A DNA stretch of 64,000 nucleotides from Magnimaribacter mokuoloeensis. GTDB taxonomy: Bacteria; Pseudomonadota; Gammaproteobacteria; Magnimaribacterales; Magnimaribacteraceae. The position numbers and the translations under genes are program-made. Positions 9,975 to 17,260 of this stretch are shown piece after piece. The stretch's first letter is position 1, and the number at the start of each line of letters is the position of its first letter. The stretch covers positions 62,001 to 126,000 of the forward strand of contig CP151794.1 of the NCBI GenBank assembly GCA_041860225.1. The letters run 5' to 3'. The notes under the pieces are model-generated. The model saw only the letters and a program-made list of their open reading frames with translations. It was not told the origin of the DNA and did no database searches.

Positions 9975-9980
9975 ATTATA
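9975..9980 (-). promoter_or_regulatory. Possible -10 box for the GPH transporter gene
   Basis: A perfect TATAAT on the - strand lies in the 49-base gap between leuA and the transporter gene, about 36 bases before the ATG. No convincing -35 hexamer sits 16-18 bases upstream, so it may be a weak or activator-dependent promoter, or chance in A+T-rich DNA. Confidence 0.3.
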
Positions 9981-9988
9981 GTTTTGAT

Positions 9989-11671
9989 TTATTTAGACAA
10001 TCTATTTAAGCCGCTAATTACAGACAGCAAACCAGCTATTACTGTGTTTTGATGCATTCCTACACCCCAAAAAGATTCTTCTCCAAGAATTAACTCTGAA
10101 TACGCTACTGCTTTGGCATCTGATCCAGAACTTATTGCATGTTGATGATAATCAGATATCTTGATTTCGATATCAAAACTTTTCTTAATTGCATCTATCA
10201 TTGCATCTATGGGTCCATTTCCCGAACCCTCTATTGAAACTTCTTTAGAGTTGCAATTTAGTAAGACGTGAATTTTATCTGATTGAGAGCCGTCTTTATT
10301 TGAGCTTGAATTTATATGATGCTCTACAAATTGATAATAACCAGTATCTGTAAGATAGGTTTTTTGAAAATTATCCCAAATATCAGATGGGGAAATTTCT
10401 TTACCGGTCTCATCAGTAATTTTTTGAATCACTTGACTGAACTCTATTTGCAATCTTCTAGGCATACTCAGGCCATGGTCTTTTTCCAAAAGATAAGCAA
10501 CTCCACCTTTTCCTGATTGGCTGTTGATACGTATAACCGCCTCATAAGATCTTCCAACGTCTTTGGGATCGATAGGAAGATAGGGTACTTCCCATATTGC
10601 CTCATTTGAATTTCTTAATTCAGAAAGGCCTTTTTTTATAGCATCTTGATGAGATCCCGAAAAGGCAGTGAAGACCAGATCACCTGCATAAGGGTGTCTG
10701 GGATGAACAGGTAATTGATTGCAGTACTCCGCTTCTCTCATGATTGGATTGATATTTGAGAAATCTAAATGGGGATCTACACCTTGAGTAAGCATATTAA
10801 GAGCTAAAGTTACAAGATCTACATTTCCAGTTCTTTCACCGTTACCGAATAATGTACCTTCTATCCTGTCTGCTCCAGCCATAACTCCAAGCTCCGTGGC
10901 TGCAACTGCAGTTCCTCTATCATTATGAGGATGCAGGCTTACAATTATATTTTCCCTATTTTGTAGATTTCTGCACATCCACTCAATTTGATCGGCATAG
11001 ATATTTGGAGAAGCCATCTCAACTGTAGCAGGAAGATTTATTATGGTTTTCTTATCTTTATTTGGCTTCCAGACCTCATTGACCGCATTACAAACTTCAA
11101 CTGCATAGGGTAGCTCTGTTCCAGTAAAACTTTCTGGACTATACTCAAATGTCCAATCAGTATCGCTATATTTCTCTGAGTATTCCTTCACCCATTTCGC
11201 ACCATCAGTGGCTATTTTCTTTATTCCTTCTTCGTCACTTTTAAAAACTACTCTTCTTTGTATGGTGGAAGTTGAGTTATACACGTGAACTATAGCTTTA
11301 TTAGCACCCTCGAGAGCTTCGAATGTTCTTTTGATTAACTCTGGCCTTGCCTGAGTTAATGCTTGAATAGTGACATCACTAGGGATCAAATTATCTTGAA
11401 TAATTTTTCTTACAAAATCGAAATCAGTTTGTGAGGCTGAGGGAAATCCAACTTCAATTTCTTTGAAACCTATCTCTAAGAGGAGCTTAAACATTCTAAG
11501 TTTTCGCTCTTCTCCCATAGGCTCTATGAGAGCTTGATTACCATCTCTAAGGTCTACGCTGCACCAAGCAGGGGATTCTTCAATAGTTTTAGATGGCCAA
11601 GTCCTATCTGTTAAATTTATAGGTTTGAAGCCGCGATATTTGGAAGCAGAATCATTAATTATTTTAGTCAA
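9989..11671 (-). CDS. leuA: LeuA, 2-isopropylmalate synthase (long form)
   Basis: First committed step of leucine synthesis: acetyl-CoA plus 2-oxoisovalerate gives 2-isopropylmalate. About 560 residues. The TIM-barrel domain carries WCSVDLRDGNQAL, SLHPHNDRG and the GNGERTGN segment; after about residue 430 comes the LeuA dimer domain that binds leucine. The NLTDRTWPS start places it in the long Pseudomonas-type LeuA group, distinct from the 523-residue E. coli form. The frame stays open to a GTG at 11746, but a TTG at 11671 with TGGAGA seven bases upstream gives the expected N-terminus and is preferred. The upstream leader is structured. leuB, leuC and leuD are not in the window. Confidence 0.95.
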   Translation of the reverse strand: MTKIINDSASKYRGFKPINLTDRTWPSKTIEESPAWCSVDLRDGNQALIEPMGEERKLRMFKLLLEIGFKEIEVGFPSASQTDFDFVRKIIQDNLIPSDVTIQALTQARPELIKRTFEALEGANKAIVHVYNSTSTIQRRVVFKSDEEGIKKIATDGAKWVKEYSEKYSDTDWTFEYSPESFTGTELPYAVEVCNAVNEVWKPNKDKKTIINLPATVEMASPNIYADQIEWMCRNLQNRENIIVSLHPHNDRGTAVAATELGVMAGADRIEGTLFGNGERTGNVDLVTLALNMLTQGVDPHLDFSNINPIMREAEYCNQLPVHPRHPYAGDLVFTAFSGSHQDAIKKGLSELRNSNEAIWEVPYLPIDPKDVGRSYEAVIRINSQSGKGGVAYLLEKDHGLSMPRRLQIEFSQVIQKITDETGKEISPSDIWDNFQKTYLTDTGYYQFVEHHINSSSNKDGSQSDKIHVLLNCNSKEVSIEGSGNGPIDAMIDAIKKSFDIEIKISDYHQHAISSGSDAKAVAYSELILGEESFWGVGMHQNTVIAGLLSVISGLNRLSK

Positions 11672-11678
11672 TTTTTTA

Positions 11679-11684
11679 TCTCCA
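11679..11684 (-). promoter_or_regulatory. Ribosome binding site deciding the leuA start
   Basis: TGGAGA on the - strand sits seven bases before a TTG at 11671. It supports that TTG over the upstream in-frame GTG at 11746, which lies inside the leader hairpin and has no ribosome binding site. Confidence 0.65.
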
Positions 11685-11711
11685 GAAAATTTAATAGTAT
11701 TGAGATTGGAG

Positions 11712-11804
11712 CTATAAGCCCAAAGTTTTGCCCGGTAAACTCTCACAAAGAGAGACCGGGTAAGTCAGTCGTAGCTGCTTAAATTCTTTGGCGACTAAAA
11801 TCAT
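11712..11804 (-). promoter_or_regulatory. Possible leucine-rich leader ORF of leuA
   Basis: On the - strand an ATG at 11804 opens a 30-codon frame ending in TAG at 11712, in the leader between the leuA promoter and leuA. Seven of the 30 codons are leucine, using several different codons (TTA, CTA, CTG, CTT, TTG), and the frame runs through the hairpin at 11731-11760. This resembles a leucine attenuator peptide, but the leucines are scattered and not consecutive, and the ATG lies almost at the predicted transcription start. Treat as a hypothesis. Confidence 0.3.
11731..11760 (-). promoter_or_regulatory. Long hairpin in the leuA leader
   Basis: CCCGGT pairs with ACCGGG (6 bp), then after a three-base bulge CTCTC pairs with GAGAG around a five-base loop. 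Such a stable, G+C-rich stem stands out in this A+T-rich DNA. No T tract follows on either strand, so it is not a simple intrinsic terminator. It lies about 60 bases before the leuA TTG. The flanking segments CCAAAG/CTTTGG and TAAGC/GCTTA can pair with each other in mutually exclusive ways around it, which would suit a leader switch. Confidence 0.55.
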
Positions 11805-11811
11805 CGGCGCT

Positions 11812-11840
11812 AGCATATATATGCGTTTACAGGAGGTCAA
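11812..11840 (-). promoter_or_regulatory. Promoter of leuA
   Basis: On the - strand TTGACC (11840-11835, 5 of 6 to consensus) is followed after exactly 17 bases by TATGCT (11817-11812, 4 of 6). Transcription would begin near 11805, giving a leader of about 135 bases. The -35 hexamer overlaps the perfect AGGAGGT ribosome binding site of the divergent gene, and the -10 lies in the palindrome GCATATATATGC. Confidence 0.55.
11831..11837 (+). promoter_or_regulatory. Perfect Shine-Dalgarno deciding the start of the holD-like gene
   Basis: AGGAGGT is fully complementary to the 16S anti-Shine-Dalgarno and is followed by a TTG at 11842. It fixes the start of the downstream gene over two earlier in-frame codons (11788, 11821). 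The opposite strand of the same bases holds the leuA -35 hexamer. Confidence 0.65.
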
Positions 11841-11841
11841 G

Positions 11842-12279
11842 TTGAGACTTTCATTTCTCACTGTAAAATCAACTTCTGTGAATCAATCTATGCAAGAAAA
11901 ACTTATAAATTTAGGAATCGATGTTTGGAAAAAACGTTCCGATATGACAAGCCCTTTATTAGAAAAGGAAATATTTTCAATCGATAAAGATATTATCCTT
12001 TTACTTGGCGAGAAAGATAAAGTTTTACCTAAAAAAGATAAAGAAAATTTTTTTAGAACTTTAACTAAGAGTATTGGAAGACAGGACTTTCAACAACTGA
12101 ACAAGCTAAGTCAGTCTAAAGAGGTAACCCATATTTTCTTATTTGACGCTGATTTGCCTAAAAATTCAGAACAATTGATGCATGTAAATATTGTGTCTTT
12201 TCCTTCTATAACTGAAATTTGCAGCTCCAGAGAGAATAAAGAGAAATTTTTAGTTTCTTTATATAAATTAAATTTATAA
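11842..12279 (+). CDS. holD: Probable HolD, DNA polymerase III psi subunit
   Basis: A 145-residue protein directly before rimI, the place holD holds in E. coli. The segment LINLGIDVWKKR (about residues 24-35) resembles the N-terminal LQQLGITQWSLRRP of E. coli psi. A hydrophobic strand (DIILLLG) and a C-terminal FPSITEICSSRENKEKFL stretch also suit a small alpha/beta psi fold. HolD evolves fast, so position carries much of the call. Psi binds HolC (chi), encoded at 20005-20454, and links single-strand-binding protein to the clamp loader. Start: TTG with a perfect Shine-Dalgarno. Otherwise a conserved hypothetical protein. Confidence 0.55.
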   Translation: MRLSFLTVKSTSVNQSMQEKLINLGIDVWKKRSDMTSPLLEKEIFSIDKDIILLLGEKDKVLPKKDKENFFRTLTKSIGRQDFQQLNKLSQSKEVTHIFLFDADLPKNSEQLMHVNIVSFPSITEICSSRENKEKFLVSLYKLNL

Positions 12280-12286
12280 AGATTAA

Positions 12287-12763
12287 GTGGATTATTCTTA
12301 TTTAGATTTACATCATTTAGATTCAATTCTTAAGATTGAGCAAGAGTCGAACCCTTACCCTTGGACAGAAGTAAATTTTAAAGACTGTTTAGAGAAGGGC
12401 TATTACTCTTTAGCTCTGGAAGACGAAAAAAAACTAATTGGCTTTGCCATAATGGCTATTTCGACAGAGGAATCTCATTTGCTTAATATTGGAATAACAA
12501 AAGAATCAAGAGGGCTTGGTTACGGAGAAAAATTACTTAAAAAAATGATAATAGCTGCTGAGGTAATGGGAAGTAAGAAAATTATTCTTGAAGTAAGAGT
12601 ATCCAACAAAGTAGCTTACGGTCTTTATCAAAAACTTGGATTCGAGGATATTGGTTTAAGAAAAAGATACTACAGACTGCCCGATGGCCGCGAAGATGCT
12701 CATGTTATGTCAAAATCCCTAAAGAAAGGTATATTGAGTAAATATTTTTTTTCTAAGAATTGA
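12287..12763 (+). CDS. rimI: RimI, ribosomal protein S18 alanine N-acetyltransferase
   Basis: GNAT acetyltransferase that modifies the N-terminal alanine of ribosomal protein S18. At 158 residues it is close to family size. It has the RimI opening NPYPWTEVNFKDCL, the acetyl-CoA loop SRGLGYGEKLL, and the VSNKVAYGLYQKLGFE motif with the Asn and Tyr used in catalysis. The start is GTG at 12287, eight bases after the holD-like stop. It probably shares a transcript with that gene. Its 3' end overlaps the converging gpx gene by 11 bases. Confidence 0.88.
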   Translation: MDYSYLDLHHLDSILKIEQESNPYPWTEVNFKDCLEKGYYSLALEDEKKLIGFAIMAISTEESHLLNIGITKESRGLGYGEKLLKKMIIAAEVMGSKKIILEVRVSNKVAYGLYQKLGFEDIGLRKRYYRLPDGREDAHVMSKSLKKGILSKYFFSKN

Positions 12764-13241
12764 GCAGCTTTTCTATATCAGATTGAATCTTTTCAGGAGT
12801 TGTTGAAGGAGCATATCTTGCTACAGGCTCACCTTCTTTGTTTACTAAAAATTTCGTAAAGTTCCATTTGATATTTTCAGTTCCCAAAAGACCTTTCCTC
12901 TCTTTTGTAAGGAAACTAAACAATGGATGCGCATCATCTCCTTTAACATCCACTTTGCTAAATATAGGAAAGTTTGTGTTGTAATTTAGTTTACAAAATT
13001 CAGTTATTTCCTCATTTGTTCCTGGTTCTTGTCCTCCAAATTGATTACAAGGAAAAGCTAGGACTGAAAAACTGTCGTCTGAATAAGCTTTTTGTAAATT
13101 TTCTAAACCTTCATACTGAGGCGTGAAACCACATTGACTTGCCGTGTTAACAATTAACAGGACTTTGCCTTTATAAGAACTTAGATCTATGTTTTGACCT
13201 GAAGAGTCTGCACATGAGAATTCGTAAATGTTTTTCATCAT
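12753..13241 (-). CDS. Glutathione peroxidase family protein (Cys type)
   Basis: Thioredoxin-fold peroxidase of 162 residues, similar to BtuE/BsaA, that reduces hydroperoxides. The active site carries Cys in NTASQCGFTPQY (about residue 37) in place of selenocysteine, with the partner Gln in FPCNQFGGQEPG and the Trp-Asn of KWNFTKFLV. A second Cys in FPCNQF could act as resolving Cys, as in thioredoxin-dependent members. No signal peptide, so cytoplasmic. It diverges from tas across a 55-base gap. Confidence 0.92.
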   Translation of the reverse strand: MMKNIYEFSCADSSGQNIDLSSYKGKVLLIVNTASQCGFTPQYEGLENLQKAYSDDSFSVLAFPCNQFGGQEPGTNEEITEFCKLNYNTNFPIFSKVDVKGDDAHPLFSFLTKERKGLLGTENIKWNFTKFLVNKEGEPVARYAPSTTPEKIQSDIEKLLNS

Positions 13242-13258
13242 TTTTTCTATTAATTTTT

Positions 13259-13275
13259 TATAATGTGTAATTATA
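13259..13275. promoter_or_regulatory. Back-to-back -10 boxes between gpx and tas
   Basis: The divergent gap holds TATAAT on the + strand (13259-13264) and another on the - strand (13275-13270). Each lies at a sensible distance from its gene (tas GTG at 13297, gpx ATG at 13241). Neither has a good -35 hexamer, so the calls are weak. Confidence 0.3.
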
Positions 13276-13296
13276 GCAATTTGTAAGGAGAGAAGG

Positions 13297-14337
13297 GTGG
13301 AGTACAGGAAATTAGGGAATACAGATCTGGATGTAAGTGTTATTTGTCTTGGAACTATGACTTGGGGCGAACAAAATACTTTTGAAGAGGGTTATGAGCA
13401 AATGGATTATGCTGTTGATCAAGGAGTTAATTTTTTTGATACAGCTGAGTTATATCCAATTCCACCAAAACCAGACACCCAAGGAAAGACAGAGGAATGC
13501 ATTGGTAATTGGTTTAAACAATCAGGTAAGAGACACCAAATAATCCTTGCATCAAAAGTAGCAGGAAGAGCTCCAATGAACTGGTTTAGAGGCGAGTCCA
13601 CCCTTTTAGATAGAGAGAATATTGAAGCTGCTATCGATGCTAGTCTGGCAAGGTTACAAACTGATTATATTGACTTATATCAACTTCATTGGCCTGACAG
13701 AAGAATGAGTATGTTTGGATCTGATGGCCTTGGTTACAAACATTATGAGGCTGAGACAGTACCTATACTTGAGACCCTAAGAGTTTTATCTGATTTGGTT
13801 GATTCCGGAAAAATAAGATATGTAGGACTATCTAACGAAACACCTTGGGGGTTGTCAGAATTTATAAAATTTTCTGAGATGTTTGATCTACCTAGAGTTG
13901 TCTCGGTTCAAAATGCTTACAATTTCCTGAACCGTACTTATGAGCTGGGTATGTCAGAATTTCATCATAGATCTCAAGTTGGACTTTTAGCATACTCTCC
14001 GCTGGCACAAGGCTATTTAACTGGAAAATATATTGATGGAGCACGCCCTGAAGGAGCCCGAACTACTTTATTTGAAAGAGGAGATAGGTATGAAGTTCCA
14101 GGAGCAAATGAAGCTGTAAAATCTTATGTAAGTTACGCTAATTCAATAGGCATTGACCCGTCTGTTATGGCTAATGCTTTTGTTAATTCTAGGGACTTTG
14201 TTACCTCAAATATAATTGGTGCAACAACAATGGAGCAATTAAAGCTTGCTGTAGGGAGTATAGAAGTAAAACTAACCGAGGAAGATTTAAACCAAATAGC
14301 ATTGATCCATAGGAACAACCCTAACCTCTGTCCTTAA
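13297..14337 (+). CDS. tas: Tas-like NADP(H)-dependent aldo/keto reductase
   Basis: Cytoplasmic oxidoreductase of the aldo/keto reductase superfamily, 346 residues, the same length as E. coli Tas. The order of matches to Tas is close: LGTMTWGEQN, the FFDTAELYPIPP segment with catalytic Asp/Tyr, ASKVAG with the catalytic Lys, DLYQLHWPDR with the His, VGLSNETPWG, LLAYSPLAQGYLTGKY, and ATTMEQLK near the C-terminus. The GTG start has AAGGAGAG upstream. The physiological substrate is unknown in the family. elaA begins two bases after the stop. Confidence 0.9.
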   Translation: MEYRKLGNTDLDVSVICLGTMTWGEQNTFEEGYEQMDYAVDQGVNFFDTAELYPIPPKPDTQGKTEECIGNWFKQSGKRHQIILASKVAGRAPMNWFRGESTLLDRENIEAAIDASLARLQTDYIDLYQLHWPDRRMSMFGSDGLGYKHYEAETVPILETLRVLSDLVDSGKIRYVGLSNETPWGLSEFIKFSEMFDLPRVVSVQNAYNFLNRTYELGMSEFHHRSQVGLLAYSPLAQGYLTGKYIDGARPEGARTTLFERGDRYEVPGANEAVKSYVSYANSIGIDPSVMANAFVNSRDFVTSNIIGATTMEQLKLAVGSIEVKLTEEDLNQIALIHRNNPNLCP

Positions 14338-14339
14338 GC

Positions 14340-14798
14340 TTGAAAGCCGAAGATTTAAACTGGTCTTGGAAGAGTTTTGCAGAGCTTAGTCTTTATGAGT
14401 TATATGAATTGCTAAGTTTCAGACAATCAATTTTTGTAGTAGAGCAAAGGTCTTGGTACCAAGATGCCGATGGATTGGATGAGGTTGGTCAACACTTGCT
14501 TGTGACAGATAAAGATAGATTAATCGGCTATCTTCGTTTAATTCCCCCTGGCTTAAAATATGAGACGCCCTCCATTGGAAGAATTGCGCTATTGAAGGAA
14601 TACAGAAGGAATAAAATTGGTTCAAATATAGTTCAAGAGGGTTTGAGAAAAAGTGCGGAAATTTATTCATCAAATTCTTCTACTATATCAGCACAGGAGT
14701 ATCTAATTAATTTCTACGAAGATCATGGTTTTGAAGTTCACGGTGAAGCTTATGATGAAGATGGCATACCACATGTGAAGATGACAAAAAATGAATAA
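14340..14798 (+). CDS. elaA: ElaA-like GNAT acetyltransferase
   Basis: A 152-residue acetyltransferase with the ElaA pattern: LRF-type segment LLSFRQSIFVVEQRSWYQDADGLD (split here as two blocks in E. coli ElaA), IGRIALLKEYR, and the strongly conserved C-terminal FYEDHGFEVHGEAYDEDG followed by IPHVKM. Substrate unknown. The start is TTG, two bases after tas, and the stop overlaps the next gene by eight bases, so tas-elaA-ppiC-hupE is probably one transcript. Confidence 0.85.
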   Translation: MKAEDLNWSWKSFAELSLYELYELLSFRQSIFVVEQRSWYQDADGLDEVGQHLLVTDKDRLIGYLRLIPPGLKYETPSIGRIALLKEYRRNKIGSNIVQEGLRKSAEIYSSNSSTISAQEYLINFYEDHGFEVHGEAYDEDGIPHVKMTKNE

Positions 14799-15648
14799 AA
14801 ACAACCTAAATACATTAATCTTGTTTGCCGGTCTAATCATAGGAGCTTTGATGGCTGGTTTTTCTATTATTGAGAAATCTAATATTTCTAACTTTCAATG
14901 GGCTGCAAAGATAGAAGATACCTCTATTCCTATGGAAAAATATTTAACTCAATTAGAGGGACTGGCAAAAGACAAAAGATCTCCCATTACTCAGAAAGAT
15001 AAAGAGTATGTTCTAGAGAGAATGATAGAAGAGGAACTCCTTATAAAAAGAGCATTAGATTTAGGGATGCTTGATAACAATCCAATGGCAAGAGGAACTA
15101 TTGTTCAGCAGATGATTAAAACTATAATCTCTGAAAATGCCAGATTAGAAGTCACAGAAGAAGATCTAAAAGTCTTTTTCGAGAGCAATAAGGGTTTCTT
15201 TACGAAATCATCTCGGCTTAGATTGCAGCAGATTTATTTCTCTGATCAGCAATTTCAAGAGAATTCATTGGAAGAAGCAAACAAAGCTTATCGAAGACTA
15301 TTAAAGGGAGATGAATTTATAGATGTCGCGAAGATGGGAAGTAAATCTGCACTAAAGATACCAAATAGTTTAATGACTTTATCTAAAATACGAGAATACA
15401 TTGGGCCAAGCCTTATGAACACAGCAAGAGGATTGGAACCTGGTATGTTTACAAAGCCAGTAGAAGTTTCTGGTGGTCATAAAATTATCTATTTATTCGA
15501 GAAAGAGATGGCAAGTGAACCTAAATTTAGTCAGGTTAGAAGTTCTGTTTCAGCTGAGTACCTTAAGAGAAAAGATGATCAATCCTTGAGAGAATATCTA
15601 GAAAATCTAAAAAATTGGTACGACGTTTCGAGAAATCTTCCTGATTAA
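14791..15648 (+). CDS. Membrane-anchored PpiC/SurA-like parvulin protein
   Basis: A 285-residue protein with one N-terminal membrane segment (about 8-27), then a SurA-N-like helical region (about 40-120) and a parvulin-like region (about 130-245) ending GMFTKPVEVSGGHKIIYLFE, the typical parvulin end. The usual His of the first parvulin strand is Gln (LQQIYF), and the GGDLG loop is not kept, so it may be a chaperone or an inactive isomerase. It faces the periplasm. It overlaps elaA by eight bases and abuts the HupE/UreJ gene with no gap, which suggests a joint task in the envelope. Confidence 0.72.
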   Translation: MNKNNLNTLILFAGLIIGALMAGFSIIEKSNISNFQWAAKIEDTSIPMEKYLTQLEGLAKDKRSPITQKDKEYVLERMIEEELLIKRALDLGMLDNNPMARGTIVQQMIKTIISENARLEVTEEDLKVFFESNKGFFTKSSRLRLQQIYFSDQQFQENSLEEANKAYRRLLKGDEFIDVAKMGSKSALKIPNSLMTLSKIREYIGPSLMNTARGLEPGMFTKPVEVSGGHKIIYLFEKEMASEPKFSQVRSSVSAEYLKRKDDQSLREYLENLKNWYDVSRNLPD

Positions 15649-16839
15649 ATGAAGAAGCCATTATTTTTCAGTCTAATTATTGTACTGTTGAGCACTGCAT
15701 TAATGTCTCATCAAAGGAGTGAGTCATATTCGAAAGTTAAGATTGATGATCAGAATAATTTAAAGCTTGTTCAAGTAGAATTTAGTATTCAAACATTTGT
15801 ACTTCAAAGGCTTAATCTAGGATTTACGGATAATTGGGAGCAAGAACTAACCAATGAGATAACTCAAAACTTTATTTTTAATCAAAATTGTAATCCTAAG
15901 GACCCTCCATTTTTAAAAAATTCGTTCTCTACAGGCTACATTAGCTTGTCATGGAAAATGCTTTGTGATTCGGAGATCCTAGAAATAGATTTCAATCTAT
16001 TTTTTGATAAAGATCCTTCACATACTCATATAACTACTTTTCTAATTAATTCTGAGGCTTTTCCCGAAAAAGTATTTACCAACACTAATAGAAATTGGAG
16101 TGAAACAGATAAACAAGCTCAAGATTCTTCAAGTTTTGATTCTTTTACAGATTACCTCGGCTTAGGTTTTAATCATATACTATCTGGATTTGACCACTTA
16201 GCTTTTTTACTTGCACTTCTCATCCTAAAACTTCCAATAAAAAGATTGGTAATTATCATCACTGGATTCACAATAGGGCATAGTTTGACTTTGGCATTAG
16301 GGGCTTTAGATTTAATAACTCCTTCTTCTCAGTTAGTGGAGGCTCTAATTGGCTACTCCATACTAATTATTGCTATGGAGTCTGCTGCAGCTATAACTAA
16401 GAGTTATAATTTATATTCCAACGTATTAGTTTCTTTATCTTTTATTCTTATTCTAATTTTATCTATATTTGGCCATTTAAAATTTATTTATGGACTTATA
16501 GGTATAACTGTATTTTCTTATTGCTATTTAAGGCTGGCTTCGAAATATTCTGACTTTACCCTTACTATAGCTGTTACATGCTTATTTGGACTTATTCATG
16601 GATTTGGATTTGCAGGCAATTTATCATCTATAGGCTTAATGGAAGGCAGATTATTACCCGCCATATTTGGTTTTAATATTGGCGTAGAGCTTGGACAAAT
16701 ACTTGTGGTAATTGTTCTTTCATTAATATTTCACCAGGTTGGAAAATTCTTAAGAGGAAATACGGACTTTTTGAGAGTTTTTACTGCCTCTGGTTTGTCT
16801 TGTATAGGAGTATTTTGGTTTTTGGAGAGACTCTTTTAG
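15649..16839 (+). CDS. HupE/UreJ-type membrane protein with periplasmic domain
   Basis: A 396-residue protein. Residues 1-20 form a signal peptide (after which SHQRSES follows), about 21-160 form a periplasmic domain, and the rest has about seven membrane segments. The membrane half carries LGFNHILSGFDHLAFLLALL, the HupE/UreJ HxxxGxDH pattern, then GHSLTLALG and LIHGFGFAGNL, so it fits the HupE_UreJ_2 family. Related proteins are thought to be Ni/Co or other metal permeases; no hydrogenase or urease gene is nearby, so the cargo is open. Partner gene: the PpiC-like protein directly upstream. Confidence 0.75.
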   Translation: MKKPLFFSLIIVLLSTALMSHQRSESYSKVKIDDQNNLKLVQVEFSIQTFVLQRLNLGFTDNWEQELTNEITQNFIFNQNCNPKDPPFLKNSFSTGYISLSWKMLCDSEILEIDFNLFFDKDPSHTHITTFLINSEAFPEKVFTNTNRNWSETDKQAQDSSSFDSFTDYLGLGFNHILSGFDHLAFLLALLILKLPIKRLVIIITGFTIGHSLTLALGALDLITPSSQLVEALIGYSILIIAMESAAAITKSYNLYSNVLVSLSFILILILSIFGHLKFIYGLIGITVFSYCYLRLASKYSDFTLTIAVTCLFGLIHGFGFAGNLSSIGLMEGRLLPAIFGFNIGVELGQILVVIVLSLIFHQVGKFLRGNTDFLRVFTASGLSCIGVFWFLERLF

Positions 16840-17222
16840 ATTATTCTGATATTTTCTGCTTGAGGTCCTTTTTCTGTATTTTCTACTGAATACCTTACTC
16901 TAGTATTTTCTTTTAATTTTCTTCTGTCTTGCGTCTGAACTGACCTTAAATGTACAAACAAGTCTCCGCCCTTATCTCTTATAAGAAAACCATAGCCCTT
17001 ACTAGGATCAAACCATTTGATGGTCCCGGTTTCACCTCTGAAATTTCTCTTAATTTTTCTACCGTATATAAAGCCTATTATAGATAGGAAGCCTATGCTC
17101 CAGAAAGTTGCAAGAACTTGATACATTAGACTATTCCCAAGAGGAAGCTCACCTAAAGAAAATATAAGTGCCATAAACAAACTTGCGATGAGACCGCTTG
17201 TTATAAAAGCTCTAAAAAACAT
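16836..17222 (-). CDS. Membrane protein with C-terminal cold-shock domain
   Basis: A 128-residue protein with two hydrophobic segments (about 5-23 and 35-55), a basic linker (GRKIKRNFRGE) and a C-terminal cold-shock domain (about 63-128). The domain keeps GTIKWFDPSKGYGFL (RNP1) and DLFVHL (RNP2), the nucleic-acid-binding strands. The order is unusual: proteins joining a CSD with a membrane part often have the CSD first. It may tether RNA or DNA binding at the inner membrane. Its stop overlaps the converging HupE/UreJ gene by four bases. Confidence 0.8.
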   Translation of the reverse strand: MFFRAFITSGLIASLFMALIFSLGELPLGNSLMYQVLATFWSIGFLSIIGFIYGRKIKRNFRGETGTIKWFDPSKGYGFLIRDKGGDLFVHLRSVQTQDRRKLKENTRVRYSVENTEKGPQAENIRII

Positions 17223-17260
17223 AATCTAAATAAATTATAACCAAAAATTATCTCTAAAAC

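Noticed and set aside
11672..11746. N-terminal extension of LeuA from a GTG at 11746
   Set aside because: The extra 25 residues are not part of the family, the GTG lies in the leader hairpin, and a TTG with a good ribosome binding site fits better.
11788..11841. Upstream starts (TTG 11788, ATG 11821) for the holD-like gene
   Set aside because: The perfect AGGAGGT lies downstream of both and serves the TTG at 11842.
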